This document shows, piece after piece, positions 1-4,904 of a stretch of DNA of 7,084 nt; the stretch's first letter is position 1, and each line of letters starts with the position of its first letter. The stretch spans positions 1 through 7,084 of the forward strand of contig JAPVWE010000063.1 of NCBI GenBank assembly GCA_028572035.1. The letters are read 5' to 3'. A program made the translations under genes and the position numbers. Origin of the DNA: Desulfobacteraceae bacterium (lineage in GTDB: Bacteria; Desulfobacterota; DSM-4660; Desulfatiglandales; B25-G16). The notes under the pieces are model-generated. The model did no database searches and was not told the origin of the DNA. It was given only the letters and a program-made list of their open reading frames with translations.

Positions 1-1013
1 CTAAATGCATGTCTGCCCGAATGTTTACCCATAACGAGACGGTTGGTCTCCAGACCGATTGTAGCGGGCTCCATTATCTCATATGTTGTCTTATTCTTCA
101 GGACCCCGTCCTGATGAATACCGGCCTCATGGGCAAAGGCATTTGCTCCAACGATGGCTTTATTGGGCTGGACCTGGATGCCGGTAATCATAGCCAGCAG
201 ATGTCTTGACGGATATATCTCTTTTGTGTTTACCGTAGTGAAATAGGGAAGATAATTCCTTCTCGTATGGAGGGCCATGACGACCTCCTCAAGAGATGTA
301 TTACCTGCCCGTTCCCCAATGCCGTTTACGGTAACCTCGACCTGCCGCACTCCAGCATTTATACCGGCCAGGGTGTTGGCTGTAGCCAGGCCCAGATCGT
401 TATGACAGTGAACGCTCAGGGTTGCCTTGCTAATGTTTGGTGTGTGGCTCTTTACATAGGCGATAAGATCTGCGAACTCACCTGGAACAGCATAGCCTAC
501 TGTGTCAGGCAGATTGACCGTGGTGGCTCCAGCTGAAATAGCTGCCTCAAACATCCTGCTTAAGAAATCACGGTCAGTTCGGGAGGCATCTTCAGCTGAA
601 AATTCGATGTTGTTCGTGAATTGTCTGGCGTATTTGATAGCCTCAACCGCCTTGTTGATGACCTGGTTTCTATCCATTTTTAGTTTGTGCCGGAGATGAA
701 TGTCTGAGGTGGCAATGAAGATGTGGATGCGGGGATTTGCTGCCTCCTTTATTGCACCCCAGGCGGCGTCAACATCCTCCTTAGAGGTTCGAGCCAGGGC
801 GGCCACCTCGATACTCCTGATTTTTTTGGCGATCATCTGGACTGCCTCAAAGTCTCCTTCCGAAGAAGAAGGGAACCCTGCTTCAAGGACATCTACCCTC
901 AGTCTCTCCAACTGGGAGGCAAGATGCATCTTCTCTGCGGTGTTCATGCTGTAGCCTGGTGATTGCTCCCCATCCCTTAAGGTAGTATCAAAGATAATGA
1001 TTTTATCTGTCAT
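1..1013 (-). CDS. leuA: 2-isopropylmalate synthase, N-terminal part (3' end outside window)
   Basis: Catalyses condensation of acetyl-CoA with 2-ketoisovalerate, the first committed step of leucine synthesis, in the cytoplasm. The visible 337 codons start with MTDKIIIFDTTLRDGEQSPG, the DRE-TIM metallolyase signature with catalytic Arg13-Asp14. Other landmarks are NLPDTVGY (167-174), the metal-binding HCHND (202-206), VNGIGERAGN (229-238) and AFAHEAGIHQDG (292-303). This is the LeuA pattern rather than the CimA pattern (which has NGYGERCGN). The frame stays open to base 1, so the remaining catalytic end and the C-terminal leucine-binding regulatory domain lie outside the window; the truncation is due to the window, not the gene. 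The start is ATG at 1013-1011 with a GAAAGGA-type ribosome binding site at 1022-1028. It lies downstream of its paralogue cimA on the same strand, but 343 bp away and behind hairpins, so it may have separate expression control. Confidence 0.95.
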   Translation of the reverse strand, partial: MTDKIIIFDTTLRDGEQSPGYSMNTAEKMHLASQLERLRVDVLEAGFPSSSEGDFEAVQMIAKKIRSIEVAALARTSKEDVDAAWGAIKEAANPRIHIFIATSDIHLRHKLKMDRNQVINKAVEAIKYARQFTNNIEFSAEDASRTDRDFLSRMFEAAISAGATTVNLPDTVGYAVPGEFADLIAYVKSHTPNISKATLSVHCHNDLGLATANTLAGINAGVRQVEVTVNGIGERAGNTSLEEVVMALHTRRNYLPYFTTVNTKEIYPSRHLLAMITGIQVQPNKAIVGANAFAHEAGIHQDGVLKNKTTYEIMEPATIGLETNRLVMGKHSGRHAF

Positions 1014-1031
1014 TGAGACGTTCCTTTCTTT

Positions 1032-1077
1032 AAAAAAGTGCCCGCCCGCCTCGTCCCGAGCAGCGGGACGGGCAGGC
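1032..1077 (-). terminator. GC-rich inverted repeat with U-tract just upstream of leuA (terminator- or REP-like)
   Basis: A perfect 7-bp stem (CGTCCCG at 1052-1058 with CGGGACG at 1064-1070, loop 1059-1063) extends outward with interruptions to 1044 and 1077. Read on the minus strand, the hairpin is followed after 6 nt by six U residues (complement of 1032-1037) and then, within 20 nt, by the leuA start. That geometry could serve as an intrinsic terminator or attenuator in front of leuA. The spacer between stem and U-tract is longer than ideal, and the sequence could equally be a REP-like dispersed palindrome. No leader peptide rich in Leu codons precedes it. Confidence 0.45.
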
Positions 1078-1104
1078 CTAAAGTGCCTAAAGTGATCTAA
1101 AGTG
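1077..1104. repeat. Three tandem CTAAAGTG-type units
   Basis: CCTAAAGTG occurs at 1077-1085 and 1086-1094, followed by ATCTAAAGTG at 1095-1104. A related AAAAAGTG sits at 1033-1040 on the other side of the GC-rich palindrome. The two AAAGTG copies outside the palindrome are each followed by a GCCCGCCC-like string (1040-1047 and 1106-1113), so the palindrome is framed by an imperfect direct repeat. Function is unknown. Confidence 0.6.
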
Positions 1105-1130
1105 AGCCCGCCCTGGTGCGACGTCATTTG

Positions 1131-1160
1131 AATATACGCTTGCTTCTGTTGTATCACCAA
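1131..1160 (-). promoter_or_regulatory. Weak candidate promoter for leuA
   Basis: On the minus strand, TTGGTG (1155-1160) and TATATT (1131-1136) are separated by 18 nt. The -10 box is good but the -35 box matches only TTG. It lies about 120 bp upstream of the leuA start. It could supply leuA transcription independent of cimA, but the evidence is one sequence match. Confidence 0.25.
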
Positions 1161-1238
1161 TCCTGGTTTATCTTTGCTGAGTCAGGCTTTGCCAGGTCTG
1201 GGCCAGGGCTAAAGTTTGGTAAAAACACGCAAGCGCCC

Positions 1239-1278
1239 GCCGCAGGGTCTTCTTTGAAGAACTCCCTGCGGCTTTTTT
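1239..1278 (+). terminator. Terminator-shaped hairpin facing the plus strand
   Basis: GCCGCAGGG (1239-1247) pairs perfectly with CCCTGCGGC (1264-1272). Inside it, TCTTC (1248-1252) pairs with GAAGA (1256-1260) across a TTT loop, with a 3-nt bulge. Six T residues (1273-1278) follow on the plus strand, so it has the form of an intrinsic terminator for plus-strand RNA. No plus-strand gene lies upstream. In the cimA direction the nearest U-tract is 13 nt beyond the stem (1221-1225), too far for a normal terminator. It may be part of a dispersed repeat or end an antisense RNA. Confidence 0.45.
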
Positions 1279-1356
1279 CACCTCTTGTAAATCGATTTGA
1301 AACATCCTCTATTCACCTCTGTAACAATGGAGTAGTAAGGATTTGTGGCTAGGCGC

Positions 1357-2928
1357 CTAAGTCTGATCTTTACTTAGCTTGAAATAGATGCTGTCCACCA
1401 GGGCCTGCCAACTAGCCTCAATAATATTTTCTGAAACACCAACGGTATTCCATATGTCTTTGCCATCCCTTGATTCAATCAAGACCCTCACCCTTGCTGC
1501 CGTTCCGGCACTCCCTTCCAGTACCCTCACCTTAAAGTCAACCAGCCTCATCTCTTCTATTCTGGGATAAAATTTGCTCAATACCTTACGAAGGGCATTA
1601 TCTATAGCATTCACAGGTCCGTTCCCTTCGGCAGCTGTGATCTCTTCCTCATCCCCTACGGATATCTTAATGGTCGCCTGAGATATTGACTGATCATCCT
1701 TGTTTTTCTCATTGATCACCCTCAAAGAGAGCAAAGAAAAAGGCTCTCTAAATTGGCCCGTGGACTTCTTCATCAAAAGTTCAAGTGAGCCTTCAGCAGC
1801 ATCGAATTGATATCCCTGATCCTCCATTTGCTTGATCTCTTTGACAATCTTCTTGCTGTCGTAACCATTCCCCCCTAAGGTAAGTCCCATCTCATTGGCC
1901 TTGTATTCTATGTTACTCTTACCTGAGAGGTCTGAAACAAGCACTCGACGCTTATTTCCAACAGTCCCAGGTTCGATATGCTCATAGGCAAGGGGCTTTT
2001 TCAAGATTGCACTTACATGTATTCCTCCCTTATGGCTAAACGCGCTTTTTCCAACAAAGGGGCGTTGATTCAAAGGAGGCACATTTGCAACCTCGCTAAC
2101 ATACCTGGAAATCTCTGTAAGCTGCTTAAGCTTGAGTGGATCAAGGCATCTATAGCCCATCTTCAGCTCCAGGTTTGCAATGACAGAGATCAAGTCGGCA
2201 TTTCCACAGCGCTCTCCATAGCCATTTATTGTTCCCTGAACCATCTTGGCACCTGCTTCAACGGCAACCAGGGAGTTGGCTACAGCCAATCCACAATCAT
2301 TGTGTGCATGGATACCGAGAGGGATATCGGGAAAGGATTTCCTGACCACTTCCACTATCTCTCTTAAATCACTTACCATGGTGCCCCCGTTGGTATCGCA
2401 GAGCACAATGATATCGGCCTCACCAGAGATTGCTACCTCAATGGCTTTCAAGGCATACTGGGGGTTGGCTTTATAACCGTCGAAGAAATGCTCAGCATCA
2501 AAGACAACCTCTTTTCCTTTTGATTTAAGATACCTGACGGAATCAGAGATCATGGCCAGGTTTTCCTCCAATGGAACACCCAATATCTCGGTTACATGAA
2601 GGTCCCAGCTCTTTCCAAATATGGTAATTGTCAGGGTTTCAGCCTGCAATAACGCTTGCAAATTAGGGTCCTTTTCTGGCAGTGTGTTTGCTCTTCTGGT
2701 GCTGCCAAAGGCCGTCAAAGGAGCTGCTTTGAGCCTCGTCTCCTTTGCCATCTGAAAAAAGCGCATGTCTTTCGGGTTTGAACCAGGCCAGCCACCTTCT
2801 ATATACTGAACTCCAAGTTCAGCCAACTTTTGGGTAATGCGCAGCTTTTCCTCAGCAGAGAAACTGATTTGTTCTCCCTGGGTGCCATCTCTTAATGTGG
2901 TATCATAGATCAATATCTGCTCTTCCAT
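1357..2928 (-). CDS. cimA: (R)-citramalate synthase
   Basis: Condenses pyruvate with acetyl-CoA to (R)-citramalate, the entry to the threonine-independent isoleucine route, in the cytoplasm. The product then passes through LeuCD and LeuB to 2-ketobutyrate. The 523-residue length is typical of the CimA branch of the LeuA/homocitrate synthase family. Visible landmarks are DTTLRDGTQGEQ (9-20, catalytic Arg13-Asp14), IEGGWPGSNPKD (43-54), LCDTNGG (176-182), metal-binding HAHND (207-211), NGYGERCGNADL (235-246, the CimA/homocitrate-type variant) and SAFSHKGGIH (295-304). Residues from about 395 form a LeuA_dimer-type regulatory domain (GPVNAIDNALRKVL near 437-450). The ATG at 2928 follows an AGAGGGGAG ribosome binding site at 2936-2944. 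The leader just upstream contains a leader peptide and terminator, so expression is probably attenuated by Leu and/or Ile supply. (R)-citramalate versus another 2-oxoacid product is assigned by family signature only. Confidence 0.93.
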   Translation of the reverse strand: MEEQILIYDTTLRDGTQGEQISFSAEEKLRITQKLAELGVQYIEGGWPGSNPKDMRFFQMAKETRLKAAPLTAFGSTRRANTLPEKDPNLQALLQAETLTITIFGKSWDLHVTEILGVPLEENLAMISDSVRYLKSKGKEVVFDAEHFFDGYKANPQYALKAIEVAISGEADIIVLCDTNGGTMVSDLREIVEVVRKSFPDIPLGIHAHNDCGLAVANSLVAVEAGAKMVQGTINGYGERCGNADLISVIANLELKMGYRCLDPLKLKQLTEISRYVSEVANVPPLNQRPFVGKSAFSHKGGIHVSAILKKPLAYEHIEPGTVGNKRRVLVSDLSGKSNIEYKANEMGLTLGGNGYDSKKIVKEIKQMEDQGYQFDAAEGSLELLMKKSTGQFREPFSLLSLRVINEKNKDDQSISQATIKISVGDEEEITAAEGNGPVNAIDNALRKVLSKFYPRIEEMRLVDFKVRVLEGSAGTAARVRVLIESRDGKDIWNTVGVSENIIEASWQALVDSIYFKLSKDQT

Positions 2929-2951
2929 AATCCTGCTCCCCTCTTAAAACC

Positions 2952-2989
2952 AAAAAACCCGCTATCAGGCGGGCCTGATAACGGGTTTT
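2952..2989 (-). terminator. Attenuator terminator (3:4 hairpin) upstream of cimA
   Basis: In the minus-strand RNA, the arm complementary to 2974-2989 pairs over 16 positions with the arm complementary to 2954-2969. There is a single G-U wobble and a 4-nt loop (2970-2973). The RNA runs straight into six U residues (complement of 2952-2957), which makes a very strong intrinsic terminator. It ends 23 nt before the cimA start codon, after a leader peptide and with no complete gene between it and the promoter. It therefore can only act as a conditional terminator for cimA. Confidence 0.93.
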
Positions 2990-3028
2990 CTAAGTCTTAT
3001 CAAAAACACTATGCCATCATCAGGCCCG
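2970..3028 (-). promoter_or_regulatory. Antiterminator (2:3) pairing
   Basis: The RNA segment complementary to 3014-3028 can pair with the segment complementary to 2970-2984 over 15 positions, 13 Watson-Crick and 2 G-U. A run of ten (3019-3028 with 2970-2979) is perfect. The downstream partner is the 5' arm and loop of the terminator, so this helix and the terminator exclude each other. The upstream partner lies in leader codons 34 to 39, just before the stop codon. A ribosome at that stop would cover it and allow termination. Confidence 0.85.
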
Positions 3029-3128
3029 GTAGTTTTAAGTTACCTACCAGGAGGAGGAGCAACAGGGAAAGTACAAGTATCCCTGTTGCCCTGATAATGC
3101 CGATAATGTTTTGAAAGATAAAATTCAT
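3009..3128 (-). CDS. Branched-chain amino acid leader peptide (attenuator)
   Basis: A 39-codon open frame (ATG at 3128-3126, TAG at 3011-3009) lies between a strong promoter and the cimA terminator. It encodes 6 Ile, 11 Leu and 2 Val, 19 of 39 residues. The parts are MNFIFQNIIGIIRATG, then ILVLS, six consecutive Leu codons (22-27: CTG TTG CTC CTC CTC CTG), and VGNLKLPGLMMA. This composition, small size and position match leader peptides of ilv and leu operons, whose role is to stall the ribosome when charged tRNA is scarce; the peptide itself would have no other job. The ribosome binding site is weak (GAG a few bases before ATG). The Leu run sits over segment 1 of the RNA structure, as attenuation requires. 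A short membrane peptide is the alternative reading, but the matching RNA structures make it unlikely. Confidence 0.88.
   Translation of the reverse strand: MNFIFQNIIGIIRATGILVLSLLLLLLVGNLKLPGLMMA
3025..3051 (-). promoter_or_regulatory. Leader 1:2 hairpin overlapping the last Leu codons
   Basis: The RNA arms complementary to 3044-3051 and 3025-3032 pair over 8 positions (one G-U) across an 11-nt loop. The first arm covers the end of the Leu-codon run (codons 26 to 29). The second arm shares bases 3025-3028 with the antiterminator. A ribosome stalled in the Leu run would break this helix and release segment 2 for antitermination. This supplies the third element of the textbook attenuation switch. 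Confidence 0.65.
3059..3089 (-). promoter_or_regulatory. Leader hairpin within the leader peptide frame
   Basis: GCAACAGGGA (3059-3068) and TCCCTGTTGC (3080-3089) form a perfect 10-bp inverted repeat with an 11-nt loop, spanning leader codons 14 to 24. It is a candidate RNA polymerase pause hairpin. It could also be a structure that must be melted by the first translating ribosome before it reaches the Leu run. Confidence 0.7.
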
Positions 3129-3156
3129 TTTCTCAATAGAATTTCAATAGGCAATG

Positions 3157-3211
3157 AATATAGATAAATAAAACCTTTTTGTCAACATTTTTTTTCTTTC
3201 TGTTTTTATCT
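3157..3211 (-). promoter_or_regulatory. Sigma-70 type promoter of the leader-cimA transcript, with A-rich upstream tract
   Basis: On the minus strand TTGACA (3180-3185) is a perfect -35 box. TATATT (3157-3162) is a 5-of-6 -10 box, and the spacer is exactly 17 nt (3163-3179). The 25 bases beyond the -35 (about 3187-3211) are almost all A on this strand, like an UP element. Transcription would start near 3148-3152, about 20 nt before the leader ATG. A terminated leader RNA would be close to 200 nt. Confidence 0.85.
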
Positions 3212-3272
3212 TTCGCAATTTTGACAACATCCGGAATGATGCATCAGTAAATATAACCCGAATATCTTGATC

Positions 3273-3971
3273 CTAGAATACATATTCCTGGCCTGGATCA
3301 AGAACCACCACCTCAATGTCAGGTGCCTCTTTGTCCATGATTTCCTTAAAGGATGAGGCATCCTGTTCCAGGATGGGAAAGGTCTTAAAATGCATGGGAA
3401 TAACCGTGCTTACTCCCAGAAGTTTTGCAGCCAAAGAGGCCTGTGAAGGATCCATGGTAAATACCCCTCCTATGGGCAACATGGCCAGATTGATATGGAA
3501 GAGCTCTCCAAGGAGCTTCATGGAAGAAAAGATGCCTGTATCTCCGGCATGGTAAATGGTGAAATCATCTTCCAGCCGTATGATGTAACCAGCAGGGCTC
3601 GCTGTCTGGGAGGAATGGAACGCCTGGGTCATGGTTATGGAAATACCATCGAAGGTGGCCGTGCCGCCTATATTCATACCCATGCCATACACTATCTGGG
3701 AGTCCGGTATTTTTTCCCCCTCTTTTAACGTGCCCACAGTCTCCGGCATGCCAACCAGGGTAGCACCCGTGGCCTTTACAATCCGAGCCACATCGGCTAT
3801 GTGATCAAAATGATCATGGGTTACGAGGACAACATCGGCCTTAGTGATATCCTCTGCCTGACAGGTAGCCAATGGATTGTCCGTCAACCAGGGATCAACA
3901 ATGATGATTTTCTCTTTCTCGGATGTAATCTGAAAACCGGCATGCCCGAACCATTTAATATTTTTTGCCAT
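3273..3971 (-). CDS. UPF0173 / UlaG-like metallo-beta-lactamase-fold hydrolase
   Basis: A 232-residue cytoplasmic metal-dependent hydrolase of the MBL superfamily; the true substrate is unknown for this subfamily. The metal ligands are visible in order: N-terminal WFGHAGF (7-13), the HxHxDH motif as His52, His54, Asp56 and His57, a His in QAFHSS, an Asp in YHAGDTG and a His in IPMHFKT. The family normally runs 225 to 240 residues, so the gene is complete. The frame can be extended to a TTG at 3992, but ATG at 3971 is chosen because an AAGGAGGG ribosome binding site (3979-3986) lies 7 nt before it. It stands alone: 144 nt after the ATP-grasp gene and ahead of the promoter for leader-cimA. No link to branched-chain synthesis is evident, and no terminator is seen after it. 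Confidence 0.85.
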   Translation of the reverse strand: MAKNIKWFGHAGFQITSEKEKIIIVDPWLTDNPLATCQAEDITKADVVLVTHDHFDHIADVARIVKATGATLVGMPETVGTLKEGEKIPDSQIVYGMGMNIGGTATFDGISITMTQAFHSSQTASPAGYIIRLEDDFTIYHAGDTGIFSSMKLLGELFHINLAMLPIGGVFTMDPSQASLAAKLLGVSTVIPMHFKTFPILEQDASSFKEIMDKEAPDIEVVVLDPGQEYVF

Positions 3972-3978
3972 ATCAGTG

Positions 3979-3986
3979 CCCTCCTT
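3979..3986 (-). promoter_or_regulatory. Ribosome binding site deciding the hydrolase start
   Basis: AAGGAGGG on the minus strand lies 7 nt before the ATG at 3971. The longer TTG start at 3992 would place this Shine-Dalgarno inside the coding region and has no good one of its own. Confidence 0.85.
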
Positions 3987-4115
3987 TTTCAAATAGTATC
4001 TGTTTTCTTAAACCAGTAGATAACAACTATCATCTGCCTTTAGGGATTGAAGAATCAGGTATCTTCAGGGAGGATTCTGGGCTGAATGGGCCAGGCAGTG
4101 ATCGGAAGCTGGTAC

Positions 4116-4796
4116 CTATGGGGCAGGTTCTAGCACAATAAGGGCATCCACAGCTATCGGGCGGCTGCCAGATATGATAACAGGGTTGATATCTATCTCT
4201 TTTATTGTATCATTTTCCGTACCGATCTTTCCAACATTGATGAGCATTTCTGACAAGACATCCCTGTCAACAGCGTCCATACCCCTGATAGCATCAAGGA
4301 TCTTGTGGGCCTTGATCTCAGCCATCATCTCAAGGGCATCCCGTTTCTCCAGAGGTGCAAGGCGAAAGGATACATCCTTTAGGATCTCGGTGAATATACC
4401 CCCAAGACCAAACATGACACACGGTCCAAACTGGGGATCCCTGATCAACCCTACAACCAATTCTCTCTTTCCCCTAATCATCTCCTGGACAAGGGTAGCA
4501 GCACCTTTAATGCCGTTCATACCTGCCATGATATCATTGAAGGTATCCAATGCCTCCCTGTCATCTCTGATATCCGTCCGGATGAGCCCTTTTTCTGTCT
4601 TGTGGGTTATGTCCGGCGCGCATCCTTTCATCACCACAGGATAACCAATCTCATGGGCTGCGGTGATAACCTCGTCGCTGCTTTCAGCCATTATTTCGCG
4701 TGTAACCGGGATCTGGTAGGAAGCCAGAATAACCTTGGATTCATACTCTGAAAGCGTGTTCCTTCCTTCCTTAAGGGCCTTATCTAAAATCTCCAT
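4116..4796 (-). CDS. ADP-forming acyl-CoA synthetase, ATP-grasp (beta-type) subunit
   Basis: Matches the ATP-grasp_5 half of acetate/acyl-CoA ligases (ADP-forming), which interconvert acyl-CoA + ADP + Pi with acid + ATP + CoA through a phosphohistidine relay. Its 226 residues fit separately encoded beta subunits, about 230 in archaeal enzymes. Visible landmarks are SEYESKVILASYQIPV (16-31), GYPVVMKG (51-58, nucleotide-binding Lys57), HKTEKG (65-70), LVQEM (102-106), KREL (110-113), FGPCVMFGLGGIFTEI (123-138) and EIDINPVI (200-207). No CoA-binding domain is fused, so an alpha subunit must be encoded elsewhere if the enzyme is of the two-subunit type. AAGGAGG at 4801-4807 is a strong ribosome binding site. 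It follows the acyl-CoA dehydrogenase across a REP-like element, suggesting co-transcription for substrate-level ATP gain or acid activation. The acyl substrate cannot be told from sequence. Confidence 0.85.
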   Translation of the reverse strand: MEILDKALKEGRNTLSEYESKVILASYQIPVTREIMAESSDEVITAAHEIGYPVVMKGCAPDITHKTEKGLIRTDIRDDREALDTFNDIMAGMNGIKGAATLVQEMIRGKRELVVGLIRDPQFGPCVMFGLGGIFTEILKDVSFRLAPLEKRDALEMMAEIKAHKILDAIRGMDAVDRDVLSEMLINVGKIGTENDTIKEIDINPVIISGSRPIAVDALIVLEPAP

Positions 4797-4810
4797 ATAA
4801 CCTCCTTAAT

Positions 4811-4899
4811 GGGGTCAGGTCTTGACATTTGACACAACGAATCATTTGGAACAAACTCTTAGGTTATGTCGATTATGTCAAATGTCAAGACCTGACCCC
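4811..4899. repeat. 89-bp REP/MITE-like inverted repeat
   Basis: Arms 4811-4834 and 4876-4899 are perfect inverted copies of 24 nt, starting GGGGTCAGGTCTTGACATTT, around a 41-nt centre (4835-4875). TTAA lies just outside each arm. It begins 5 nt after the acyl-CoA dehydrogenase stop and ends 3 nt before the ribosome binding site of the ATP-grasp gene, so it fills nearly the whole gap. This core resembles palindromes that I associate with REP-type elements mobilised by Y1 (IS200-like/RAYT) transposases in several proteobacterial lineages. That association is from memory and no transposase is present here. The RNA would fold into a very stable hairpin, but no U-tract follows, so it is not an intrinsic terminator. 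Confidence 0.88.
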
Positions 4900-4904
4900 T
4901 TAAT

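Larger units (their letters stand above)
1014..1356. other. cimA-leuA intergenic region, no credible gene
   Basis: This 343-bp gap holds no convincing protein gene. It contains the leuA ribosome binding site (1022-1028), a GC-rich inverted repeat with an A/T tract on its leuA side (1032-1077), three tandem CTAAAGTG-like units (1077-1104), a weak promoter-like pair (1131-1160) and a second hairpin (1239-1278). The cluster of palindromes and short repeats makes it look like an assembly of dispersed intergenic repeats. That is an inference, since other copies lie outside the window. A 10-bp perfect palindrome (1350-1359) overlaps the cimA stop codon. Confidence 0.6.

Noticed and set aside
1168..1305. 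45-codon minus-strand frame as a leuA leader peptide
   Set aside because: An AGAGGTG precedes the ATG, but it has only six scattered Leu codons with no run. The hairpin near leuA lies about 90 nt beyond its stop, so it does not form an attenuator layout.
1116..1352. 78-codon plus-strand open frame starting with GTG
   Set aside because: No ribosome binding site, low-complexity composition, crosses the hairpin at 1239-1272 and the tail lies against the cimA stop. More likely repeat DNA than a gene.
1014..1356. T-box leader for leuA
   Set aside because: No AGGGTGGNACCGCG-like antiterminator bulge sequence is seen on the minus strand; the nearest string, CGCACCAGGGCGGG, does not fit.
1350..1359. 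Perfect palindrome TAGGCGCCTA at the cimA stop codon
   Set aside because: Ten bases is short, no partner site is seen, and it includes the stop codon; chance is sufficient.
1978..2367. 129-codon plus-strand frame
   Set aside because: Antisense shadow of the conserved cimA coding sequence.
3972..3992. TTG start extending the hydrolase by seven residues
   Set aside because: The strong AAGGAGGG at 3979-3986 would fall inside the coding region, and the conserved family start matches MAKNIKWFGHAGF at 3971.
3993..4115. Promoter or terminator between the ATP-grasp gene and the hydrolase
   Set aside because: TTGTTA and GATACT/TACTAT strings are present, but spaced 20 nt or more apart. No stable hairpin with U-tract is found.
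4174..4644. 156-codon plus-strand frame
   Set aside because: It lies entirely antisense to the well-supported ATP-grasp gene, has no ribosome binding site and shows no recognisable protein motif.
4811..4899. TTGACA hexamers in the inverted repeat as promoters
   Set aside because: TTGACA is part of the repeat core in both arms, and no TATAAT-like box lies 16-18 nt downstream on either strand.
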